From assembly GCA_020725315.1 (NCBI GenBank), contig DYFG01000065.1, positions 1-8,734 of the forward strand: DNA of 8,734 bases, written 5' to 3'. Within the stretch, counting starts at the first letter, position 1, and the number at the start of each line of letters is the position of its first letter. The DNA comes from Nitrosotalea sp. (lineage in GTDB: Archaea > Halobacteriota > Syntropharchaeia > Alkanophagales > Methanospirareceae). The translations under genes and the position numbers were made by a program. Below the pieces are notes generated by a model, which saw only the letters and a list, made by a program, of their open reading frames with translations, was not told the DNA's origin and did no database searches. Positions 1-6,052 of the stretch are shown piece after piece.

Positions 1-47
1 GTTTATACCATGCATTTGCTGATGGTATGCTATTCTTCTGACTTTAT

Positions 48-704
48 CTAAGATTTCATTTGCAAATCCTCAGTAGTTATTTTCCCTCCACTCTTTTCTG
101 CCGCTAGAATAGCTTTAATCATCGGGAAAACCGTTGTAAAGCCCTTTTCCTCTACGGCTAAGTAAAGCATAATCCCTAAGGAGGAAGCAAACATATTTGG
201 ACTTGTGTCACTTGTTCTTATACCATCCATTAAGCCGTCCCATTTACCGTTTAACCCTATCCAATCCGTAGGTCTGTCAGAAGGTCTTAAACTGTGACGT
301 TCGATTTTTAAGAACCCCGCGCCTTGTAAATTTCGGTATATTTCGTGGGCTTCTCTCCTATAGCCGGTTACTCTGTTATTTACTCTTGGTAAAGGAACAA
401 GCCCTCTTTCCAGCAACGTGGCTCTTTTTTCCATTATATCATAAAGACCCATTACCTTAAATTCAAGTTCCCGATCTCTTAGTTTCTCACGAATTTCTTT
501 TGCCTCCTCCAATCCCTGAAGAATCTCACGAATGAGGACCGATATAGCAGTTTCATAATCAATTGGTTTTACGTAGCAGACCGCTAAGCTGGATATCCCT
601 AAAACCCCAGAAGAATCACCGCTTTCCATAAACCCTCGAAGTGTATTTAATATTGCCTCAGGCCAGCATTTATGCCAATATACATATTCTGCCTCTGTTG
701 GCAT
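48..704 (-). CDS. Unrecognised 218-residue soluble protein, downstream partner of the histone-fold gene
   Basis: I do not recognise this family. The ATG at 704 sits 12 bases after the stop codon of the histone-fold gene, and the strong ribosome binding site GGAGG overlaps that stop, so the two genes are very probably co-transcribed and perhaps translationally coupled. The protein has no signal peptide or convincing membrane span. Residues about 57-90 are rich in Glu/Lys/Arg/Leu and look like a long charged helix or short coiled coil. The middle (about 100-155) is Arg-rich and contains RVTGYRREAHEIYRNL. The last 15 residues (GGKITTEDLQ) resemble the loop-plus-last-helix end of a histone fold, but that match is short and may be chance. 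It is complete, with a TAG stop and no frame break, so it looks like a real gene. Its function is unknown; a role tied to DNA or chromatin is only a guess from its neighbour. Confidence 0.75.
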   Translation of the reverse strand: MPTEAEYVYWHKCWPEAILNTLRGFMESGDSSGVLGISSLAVCYVKPIDYETAISVLIREILQGLEEAKEIREKLRDRELEFKVMGLYDIMEKRATLLERGLVPLPRVNNRVTGYRREAHEIYRNLQGAGFLKIERHSLRPSDRPTDWIGLNGKWDGLMDGIRTSDTSPNMFASSLGIMLYLAVEEKGFTTVFPMIKAILAAEKSGGKITTEDLQMKS

Positions 705-716
705 TTTTTATCCCTC

Positions 717-961
717 CTACCCAAAATAAATTTTTGTTGCTTCTTGGATATGTTTTGGAGCTATTGTCAACTTCCCCTCATTGTTTGCTAATTTTTCTGC
801 TTCACGAACAATCCACCCAACAAATTCGTCAAGGACAGCGTTCAATTCTTCAATACTGCTCTCAGTGATACGGGTTTCTTTTCTGACTTTATGCCTCTGA
901 TAATACGTTTAAGAGTAGCCTTGGGAAAGGCGGGTTTCACAAGGTTTTGATATTGTGACAT
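717..961 (-). pseudogene. Archaeal histone-fold (CBF/NF-Y/HMf-like) protein gene with one frame break
   Basis: Two overlapping minus-strand frames join into an 81-residue histone-fold protein if one base is added somewhere between about 872 and 900. The first frame gives an N-terminus containing FPKATLKRIIR. The second gives RITESSIEELNAVLDEFVG, then IVREAEKLANNEGKLTIAP and HIQEA. The order is that of an archaeal histone: an A-T-L-K-R-I-I start, an R-[IV]-[ST] loop, a long central helix, a G-K-x-T loop and a last helix. Archaeal histones are dimeric DNA-packaging proteins of about 65-70 residues, so this one is slightly long. The residues that usually form the Arg-Asp clamp (R-K-T-x4-D) are replaced by K-L-T-x4-H. 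The start is the ATG at 961, with no upstream Shine-Dalgarno but a TATA-like box about 28 bases upstream, which fits a leaderless message. The break could be a sequencing error or true decay. The fold assignment is from motif recall. Confidence 0.72.
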
Positions 962-984
962 ATTTTATTCTGAAGATCATTGTT

Positions 985-995
985 ACATATAAAGG
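985..995 (-). promoter_or_regulatory. TATA-like box for the histone-fold / 218-residue operon
   Basis: On the minus strand this reads CCTTTATATGT, close to the archaeal TATA consensus. Its centre lies about 28 bases upstream of the ATG at 961. An archaeal TATA box sits about 25 bases before the transcription start, so the message would begin at or within a few bases of the start codon. That explains why no Shine-Dalgarno precedes this gene. Confidence 0.45.
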
Positions 996-1074
996 TATAG
1001 GGTTATAGCAAAAATTGCCGCTCTTTAGTCTCTGCTATTCGATTCGTGGAGGAGATGGGTGAAAAGGAATGATA

Positions 1075-1103
1075 GAGATGAACGCTTTAAATAACTTCAT
1101 CTC
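1075..1103. repeat. Perfect 8-bp inverted repeat straddling the pyrKD stop codon
   Basis: GAGATGAA (1075-1082) and TTCATCTC (1096-1103) are perfect reverse complements separated by a 13-base AT-rich loop. The stop codon of the pyrK-pyrD fusion (complement of 1097-1099) lies inside one arm. As RNA this would form a small hairpin at the 3' end of the message. It may help end or protect the transcript, but no strong T-run follows, so a terminator role is not shown. Confidence 0.5.
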
Positions 1104-2881
1104 CTATGCGCCCCACCCACCAGCTCGCCAATATTCTTATAGCCATGCGCCCGAAGATACTCCTTTAATTCCTTTTTTAGTCTCGAAAAAATCTCAAGCC
1201 CTTCAGTTACCAGTGCACTCCCCACCTGGAACAAACTCGCTCCGTTCTTCGCATAGTCTATCACGTCCTGAACGGTGAATATACCGCCAACCGCGATTAC
1301 CGGTATCTTCAACTCCTTGTAGAGCGCGAAAACAATCTCCTTACCACCAACCGTCAGATCCTTACCGGATTTACCGCCATAGCCGGTAGGGTTGCCCAAA
1401 AGAGGTATATCGAGCGTCTTGTCCACTGGTCGTGCGAGTACCGTATTAATAGCAGTGATCACATCAGCGCCCGCCCTCTGTGCCCCCAGCGCTAATCCTA
1501 CCGGTGCACCGATGTTAGGTGAGATCTTCATCGCAAGTGGTTTTGGATACACAATCTCTTTTATCACCTTTATTATACCGCTCAGCAGCTTAGGATCATT
1601 TTCAACCGCGGTGAACTCGGTATGTGGACACGAGGCATCAAATTCGAAGATATCCACAGGATAGGTACGAGCAATCTTCGCTACTGCGCTGCATTCCTCC
1701 ACACTGTTACCAAAAATGCTCAGTACCAGGGGCACATGAGCATACTTCGCATCCTCTATCTCCAGCCCGTAGTTCTTTATCCCGGGATTTGGGAGCCCCA
1801 TTGCGTTCACATAACTCCGTGGAGAGAGTTCAATGAATGTAGGGTTGGGATAACCTTCTCGTTCATACAGCCCAATTGATTTGGTCACGACAGCTCCCGC
1901 ACCTGCCACGGCATATCGGTACAACAACATCCCGGAAACGCCAAACCCCGCTGCATTCGCTAGTGGATTCGGGAAATCAATCCCGCATACCTCCGTTTTC
2001 AGTAATGGCTCGTATTCAGGCGTGAAATGCGGAGGAGGCGTTGATAAGAGCTCACCTTCTTCCCCCACGATCACATTCGGGATAACGGGGATTCTTTGAC
2101 CACTCTTTGCACGCGTCCATCTGCCAAATTCCGTTCGGTCAAGTTCTTCCGCAGTGAAAACAGGACCGTCTTTACAGATCCGATACCCGCCCAGATCACA
2201 CGAGCCACACGCACCACAGCTGCATTTTATTATTCGCTCTACAGAGACCTGCGTAGGGATTTTATTCCGCCTCGTAATATTACAAACGCGCTCCATCATC
2301 AGTTCTGGACCACAGGTCAATACCTGCTGAAACTGTTCACCTGATACCAAGAGCTCTTCCAACAAGTCTGTAACTAATCCTTTATAACCCCTCGAACCGT
2401 CCTCTGTAGCAACCCGGAGATCACAGCTTAAATCGAGGAATTCTTGCACGTATAAAAGCTCGGCGCTACTTTGTGCGCCTTCTAAGACCATAACGTGCTT
2501 ACCTGATTCTTTCGCTCTGGTCGCGGCAAACCGCAACGGTGCGGCTCCATATCCGCCTGCGACCATGCAAATCCGCTCGCCATTAAGTGAGAAGCCTGCG
2601 CCATAAGGACCCCTTAATCCAATCAAATCACCCACCCGTTTTTGATGCAGGCTATGAGAACAGTCCCCGACATCAGCAATTGCAAGTTCCACCGCTCCCC
2701 CTGGCGGTGCTCGCGCGATTGAAATAGGTATCTCGTCTATCCCGGGATCCCAAACCATCACGAATTGACCTGGTTTGCTCTCTTTGGCAATGAGCTTCGA
2801 GTGAAAAGTAAATGATTTTACGTTAGGGCTTTCTTTTTTTATCGCTTCTATTTTATGCAGTGTGGGGATATTGAGGCTCAT
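1097..2881 (-). CDS. pyrKD: PyrK-PyrD fusion: dihydroorotate dehydrogenase, electron-transfer plus catalytic subunit
   Basis: Residues 1 to about 266 are a PyrK-type FAD/2Fe-2S electron-transfer module. Visible motifs are IPISIA (51-56, flavin binding), GPYGAGF (91-97), AGGYGAAPLRF (108-118) and a cysteine cluster C220, C222, C225, C228, C236 for the 2Fe-2S cluster. A linker of roughly 25 residues leads to a PyrD barrel (about 291-594). There one sees K334 (VTKS), N359 (VNAMGLPNPG), the active-site loop DASCPH with catalytic C418, K452, N479, and FMN phosphate-site glycines in AVGGIFT (530-536) and QVGSAL (552-557). A catalytic Cys is typical of class 1B enzymes, which pass electrons from dihydroorotate through FMN, 2Fe-2S and FAD to NAD. 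In the families I know, PyrK and PyrD are usually separate adjacent genes; here they are one chain with no frame break. The usual Asn of N-x-S-C-P is Asp415. The cytosolic product makes orotate for UMP. The start is the ATG at 2881, with no clear Shine-Dalgarno. Confidence 0.93.
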   Translation of the reverse strand: MSLNIPTLHKIEAIKKESPNVKSFTFHSKLIAKESKPGQFVMVWDPGIDEIPISIARAPPGGAVELAIADVGDCSHSLHQKRVGDLIGLRGPYGAGFSLNGERICMVAGGYGAAPLRFAATRAKESGKHVMVLEGAQSSAELLYVQEFLDLSCDLRVATEDGSRGYKGLVTDLLEELLVSGEQFQQVLTCGPELMMERVCNITRRNKIPTQVSVERIIKCSCGACGSCDLGGYRICKDGPVFTAEELDRTEFGRWTRAKSGQRIPVIPNVIVGEEGELLSTPPPHFTPEYEPLLKTEVCGIDFPNPLANAAGFGVSGMLLYRYAVAGAGAVVTKSIGLYEREGYPNPTFIELSPRSYVNAMGLPNPGIKNYGLEIEDAKYAHVPLVLSIFGNSVEECSAVAKIARTYPVDIFEFDASCPHTEFTAVENDPKLLSGIIKVIKEIVYPKPLAMKISPNIGAPVGLALGAQRAGADVITAINTVLARPVDKTLDIPLLGNPTGYGGKSGKDLTVGGKEIVFALYKELKIPVIAVGGIFTVQDVIDYAKNGASLFQVGSALVTEGLEIFSRLKKELKEYLRAHGYKNIGELVGGAHRR

Positions 2882-2917
2882 TTTAGCTGTTGTTATTAAC
2901 CGTAGAGAATACTGCCA

Positions 2918-2930
2918 TTAACTTTTTATC
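2918..2930 (-). promoter_or_regulatory. Possible TATA box for pyrKD
   Basis: The minus strand reads GATAAAAAGTTAA, ending 37 bases before the pyrKD start codon. This would place transcription start around 2898 and give a leader of under 20 bases. The match is only moderate and the region is AT-rich, so this is tentative. Confidence 0.3.
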
Positions 2931-3142
2931 ATGTGTGTCCTCAGGGGTTTATCTTTTTTCTCGAATTTAGTTATCCGCGTATCACCAATCAACTTGTAAG
3001 CAACATGAGAAATAGTAACCCTTGCGTATGCTGTTTTCACGTTATTATGCTCGCGCTCTAAAGTTAACAAGAAATCCTCGACACTATTAAAATCATCAAC
3101 TACTTCTTCGCGTAGCAAATGGACTAAATACTTATTTGCTCG
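2918..3142 (-). other. Small open frame of unknown meaning upstream of pyrKD
   Basis: A minus-strand frame of about 74 codons runs from a TAG at 3143-3145 to a stop at 2918. It has no ATG or GTG start; the only candidate is a TTG at 3118 with no good ribosome binding site. The peptide contains LREEVVDDFNSVEDFLL and VTISHVAYKLIGDTRI, which look protein-like (amphipathic helix, then mixed strand), but I recognise no family. It may be the 3' end of a lost gene. It overlaps the possible PIN remnant on the opposite strand by about 28 bases. Confidence 0.25.
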
Positions 3143-3282
3143 CTAATGATAAGAGATATGTCGATTCAGTGAAATCCTTCTTAAAGAAAGTTGAACAGGG
3201 CTTTTACATCGGCTTTTTCAATTTAACGGTTTTTGATGAGACTTTGTTTAATTTTACAAAAATCCAAGTGATCAAGAGATAG
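3115..3282 (+). pseudogene. Possible PIN-domain (VapC-like) remnant
   Basis: The plus-strand frame ending in TAG at 3280-3282 contains LNTYLLANDKRYVDSVKSF, then LKKVEQGFYIGFFNLTVFDE and TLFNF. The pattern of a short strand, an A-x-D-x-x-Y helix, a K-x-V-E-x-G turn and a strand leading to a D/E-E-x-x-F helix resembles the N-terminal half of PIN-domain RNases, the toxins of VapBC pairs. There is no plausible start codon, the catalytic D-T-N motif is reduced to L-N-T, and the rest of the domain is missing, so it could not be active. The family call rests on a weak motif impression and could be wrong. It lies in an otherwise empty spacer of about 450 bases between pyrKD and the DUF63 gene. Confidence 0.35.
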
Positions 3283-3283
3283 A

Positions 3284-3293
3284 GTTATATAAG
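3284..3293 (+). promoter_or_regulatory. TATA-like box for the DUF63 gene
   Basis: GTTATATAAG is a good archaeal TATA match. Its centre lies about 45 bases before the ATG at 3333, predicting a transcript start near 3314 and a leader of roughly 20 bases. There is no clear Shine-Dalgarno just upstream of that ATG. Confidence 0.5.
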
Positions 3294-3332
3294 CCATAGC
3301 CACCATAGTTAACGTTCTAAATCCACGATAAT

Positions 3333-4167
3333 ATGACCGAAGCATTAAGACAATTTGTCCAAACATACTATATCCATCCGATAACCCATGACACCGGCTA
3401 CAATCCGGTAAATACGATAACGTGGGCGCTCGTACTGGTAGTATGCCTCTTTTTGACATTGAAATTACTGAAGAAGCTCGGAATAAAGATAGACCGCCGT
3501 TTTATCGCCTTACATAGTTGTTGGTGCGAGCCTCCGGGTAATGGAAGACGCAGAAGTAGTTCCCCTGCCTCTGAGCTACCTGCTGATTACTCCGTTAATC
3601 TTCTTTCTTATCTTCTTTTGCTGCGTGGCTATACTCATACTCACGGTGATAGTATCCCGCTCAACCTGGATAGGAGATTACGATTACACGCTGATTTTTG
3701 GTCTGATCGGAGTTATATGGCTCATCGCAAACCTGATATTTCTCCTGGTAAAGGAAGACATTATTTTACCTTGGGTTCTTCTTGCCGTCATCGGCATTTC
3801 AGGGCTCCTCCTCAGTGTGATATACGCAATTGCAGCGAGATTTGGTGCTCATTTTCTCACTGACAGGTTGAATGCCGCTGTGTTAGCTGCTCATCTACTC
3901 GATGCCTCTTCCTCCTTTATCGGAATTGATATACTGGATTACACCGGAAAACATGTTATAGAAGGACTTATCGTGACGTATGCGGGCACCGCAGCCGGGA
4001 TGTATCCGCTCAAGCTTGGAATACTTGCCCCGATATTATATCTCCTGGATACACAATTCACCGACGAGGCGGAAAGGGAGCTGAAAAAGCCCGTATTGTT
4101 GGCTCTTATCGTTATTGGGCTTGCACCTGCCGTGAGAAATACACTCAGAATGATGTTAGGGGTTTAA
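3333..4167 (+). pseudogene. DUF63-family archaeal integral membrane protein, one frame break
   Basis: The N-terminal 60 codons (containing YYIHPITHDTGYNPVNTITW) are in one frame. The rest, from IVVGASLRVMEDAEVVPLPL to the C-terminus, is in the next frame. Removing one base near 3513 joins them into a continuous 277-residue protein. Family signs are the H-D-T-G-Y-N-P-V-N-T N-terminal motif, HLLDASSSFIGID, GMYPLKLG and a conserved C-terminal AVRNTLRMMLGV. About seven hydrophobic segments are visible. DUF63 proteins are archaeal membrane proteins of unknown function. The second frame has its own ATG (3541), but it lacks a ribosome binding site and would drop the conserved N-terminus, so a split gene is unlikely. 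The break may be a sequencing error, as the rest of the coding sequence looks well preserved. The gene is convergent with ksgA, 46 bases apart. Confidence 0.82.
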
Positions 4168-4186
4168 TCACATACCTAACTGAGGC

Positions 4187-4193
4187 AAAAAAA
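4187..4193 (-). terminator. Oligo-T terminator candidate for the ksgA operon
   Basis: On the minus strand this is a run of seven T about 20 bases past the ksgA stop, in the gap between ksgA and the convergent DUF63 gene. Archaeal RNA polymerase commonly terminates at such T-runs without a hairpin. No matching T-run is seen on the plus strand after the DUF63 gene. Confidence 0.45.
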
Positions 4194-4213
4194 TCCTTTA
4201 TCGGAACAATAGC

Positions 4214-4954
4214 TTATACATACTTCGCTATTTTTACGAACTCCTCATGCCTTAACTCTTCCGGCCTCTTCTCCAATTCCGGAAGCGCTAAACCCCCAAA
4301 AGACTTAAATATACTGCTCATCTTCTTCCTTCGCTGACCAAACGCCGCAGTGACCAACTCAAAAAACTTCTCTTTATCCTCTAATTCTTTCTCCCTCAAT
4401 CTCACGATCGCTGTTGTAACTGGCGGAGAAGGATAAAATGCATCTCGGTGAACGAGCTCAAGAATTTCGACGTCTGCGAGCGCCTGTGTGATAACTGATA
4501 GCCGCCCATACAATTTCGATCCTGGTTTCGCATCCGTCTTCTGCGCAAACTCTTTCTGATACAACAGCACCGCAAGCCCGAAGCCACGGAGCAGCAATTT
4601 ATACGTGATTGGCGATGATAACGAAAAAGGTATGCTCGCAACGACTTTATCAAACGTTGGTAGTTCTACTTTCATAATATCACCTTCCAGTAGCTCTGTT
4701 TTACTCTTCTTAGTACACTTTAGCACCTCACACAGTTCCTCGTCCTTCTCCACCGCATACACCTTCCTCGCTTTTCGTTCCAACTTCTCGGTGAGACCCC
4801 CCACTCCTGCTCCGATCTCCAGTACGACATCACCACGCTCCACTTCTGCATACTCCACCATCCTCGTTGCCACGCCGTCATCAATCAGGAAATACTGCCC
4901 AAGACCTCTCGCAGGTTTTATACCTCGCTCGATAAGGATTCTTTTGACGTCCAT
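4214..4954 (-). CDS. ksgA: KsgA/Dim1-type rRNA adenine N6,N6-dimethyltransferase
   Basis: This enzyme dimethylates two adjacent adenines near the 3' end of 16S rRNA, using S-adenosylmethionine, during small-subunit assembly. I prefer the ATG at 4954 (246 residues) over an in-frame GTG at 4966. A perfect archaeal Shine-Dalgarno, GGTGA, lies 8 bases before the ATG and the GTG itself is part of it. Counting from the GTG, visible motifs are GLGQYFLIDD (21-30, usually GQNFL), the SAM-binding loop LEIGAGVGGLTE (49-60), the acidic residue in AVEKD (71-75), EGDIM (94-98), SIPFSLSSPIT (111-121), QKEFAQK (137-143), FYPSPPV (177-183) and AFGQRRKKM (208-216). Motif IV is normally N-[LI]-P-Y; here it is S-I-P-F, an unusual change at the catalytic loop. 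Length and order are normal for archaeal members. It follows the 318-residue gene by 12 bases, so they share a message. Confidence 0.92.
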   Translation of the reverse strand: MDVKRILIERGIKPARGLGQYFLIDDGVATRMVEYAEVERGDVVLEIGAGVGGLTEKLERKARKVYAVEKDEELCEVLKCTKKSKTELLEGDIMKVELPTFDKVVASIPFSLSSPITYKLLLRGFGLAVLLYQKEFAQKTDAKPGSKLYGRLSVITQALADVEILELVHRDAFYPSPPVTTAIVRLREKELEDKEKFFELVTAAFGQRRKKMSSIFKSFGGLALPELEKRPEELRHEEFVKIAKYV

Positions 4955-4966
4955 TTCACATCTCAC

Positions 4967-5923
4967 CTATATTTTCATCTCACAACCAGGTCTCCACACT
5001 ATCTCCCTCTCTCTCGTCTTTAAATCACTATAATCGCCGTTTAAACACTTTTTCACCATATTTATCAAATATTCCGTCCTCGAATGAAGATACAACCGTG
5101 CGTCTTCATAAATTCTCTCTTCACTTGCTGCTATCGCACCCGCATATTCTCTCAGTATGTTCCTATACGTACTCAAAAATCCACCCTTGAAGTCCACGTC
5201 TCTCCTGGTTATTCGTTTTATCTCCTCAACAACTCCGGGATGGGGAGGTAAAAACAGCGGCACGCCTAACAAACTATACCAGTCAGGGTCGCGCTCATAA
5301 TACGCCTTCAAGAACGCGTTGATAGCAAATCGTTGCATTCTCCGTGCTGTTAGCTCTTCCTTCTCCTTGAGATAGATCGGTGCTGTGAGTTCCAGAGGGA
5401 GTCTCTTTATCTTTATCCGCGCCGATGGCCTTTTTTCCTCTATTCGCCGCCGCGTCTTGTCCACGAGCTCCGAGAATAACGCTGAATATCCCGTTTTGTG
5501 TATATGCGAGTGCGTATCCTCATGAACTGGTCTGGTGACCATGAACCTTAGAACTGTGAGGTCATACGCACGATACCTACTTCTTATCAGCCCCACCCTT
5601 GTCTTTCCCAGCTCATAATTCTCAATCAAGATGTAAGCGGTATCCGTCGTTATCACGAACTCTGAAAAATACTGATTCGTTAGATGCCGTTCGATAGTCG
5701 TCCGTCCAGCATGAACAGCTTCATGCAATCGTTCCCCTATCCAGGCTCGTGCCCCACTCATCCCAATTGCTGATTCGAACTCAGGGATAAAGCCTTCAAC
5801 CTCCTTGAGCAGTGATAAAAAGGATTCAACAGATATCCCATTCGCCAGATTAATTGAGTAGAAAGGTTCTTCACCTGCTTGTTCAAACGTTAACTCCGAC
5901 GAATCGGTCAATCTTAATTTCAT
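4967..5923 (-). CDS. Unrecognised 318-residue soluble protein upstream of ksgA
   Basis: I do not recognise this family. It is intact, from an ATG at 5923 (weak AAGG ahead) to a TAG at 4967-4969, which lies directly before the ksgA ribosome binding site, so co-transcription with ksgA is likely. There is no signal peptide or membrane span. It is rich in Arg, Glu and Tyr. Residues 60-80 (ARAWIGERLHEAVHAGRTTI) look helical. Residues 83-120 look like beta strands around ITTDTAYILIENYELG. Residues 134-142 form a histidine-rich stretch, HEDTHSHIH, that could bind metal. Residues 219-232 read LGVPLFLPPHPGVV, a Pro-rich loop, followed by a charged helical C-terminal third. The coupling to ksgA hints at ribosome biogenesis or RNA, but this is inference only; no catalytic family motif is evident. 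Confidence 0.8.
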   Translation of the reverse strand: MKLRLTDSSELTFEQAGEEPFYSINLANGISVESFLSLLKEVEGFIPEFESAIGMSGARAWIGERLHEAVHAGRTTIERHLTNQYFSEFVITTDTAYILIENYELGKTRVGLIRSRYRAYDLTVLRFMVTRPVHEDTHSHIHKTGYSALFSELVDKTRRRIEEKRPSARIKIKRLPLELTAPIYLKEKEELTARRMQRFAINAFLKAYYERDPDWYSLLGVPLFLPPHPGVVEEIKRITRRDVDFKGGFLSTYRNILREYAGAIAASEERIYEDARLYLHSRTEYLINMVKKCLNGDYSDLKTREREIVWRPGCEMKI

Positions 5924-6052
5924 TGCCTTACTTGTGGACGATATTTTAGATAGAATCTAATAATGAATGCAAATTTAATGTAAAATAAGTTTGCACCATC
6001 TTTAAATTTTCTAGTTCTGCTACATTTGTTCAAATTGTGACAGGGGGAATGG
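5924..6052. promoter_or_regulatory. Divergent AT-rich promoter region between the 318-residue gene and marker 8
   Basis: This 129-base region separates two divergent genes. For the plus-strand gene, CTTTAAATTTT at 6000-6010 is a plausible TATA box that predicts transcription start near 6029, followed by the ribosome binding site AGGGGG at 6042-6047. For the minus-strand gene several AT-rich candidates exist (around 5941-5951 and 5970-5990) and I cannot choose between them. Confidence 0.4.

Noticed and set aside
5..28. Inverted repeat ATACCAT / ATGGTAT after the 218-residue gene
   Set aside because: It is only seven base pairs with a 10-base loop and no T-run; too weak to call a terminator.
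641..868. A plus-strand frame of 75 codons
   Set aside because: It is antisense to the histone-fold gene and the start of the 218-residue gene; low-complexity Leu/Phe-rich translation, no ribosome binding site.
1005..1061. Start-less plus-strand frame ending VEEMGEKE just before the pyrKD end
   Set aside because: Fewer than 25 codons, no start and no recognisable family; not distinguishable from chance.
3541..4167. Treating the second DUF63 frame as an independent gene starting at the ATG at 3541
   Set aside because: Conserved residues (IVVGASLRV) continue upstream of this ATG in the same frame and connect to the first frame; no ribosome binding site precedes the ATG.
4605..5033. A 142-codon plus-strand frame
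   Set aside because: It is antisense to ksgA and the end of the 318-residue gene; Ser/Thr-rich shadow translation.
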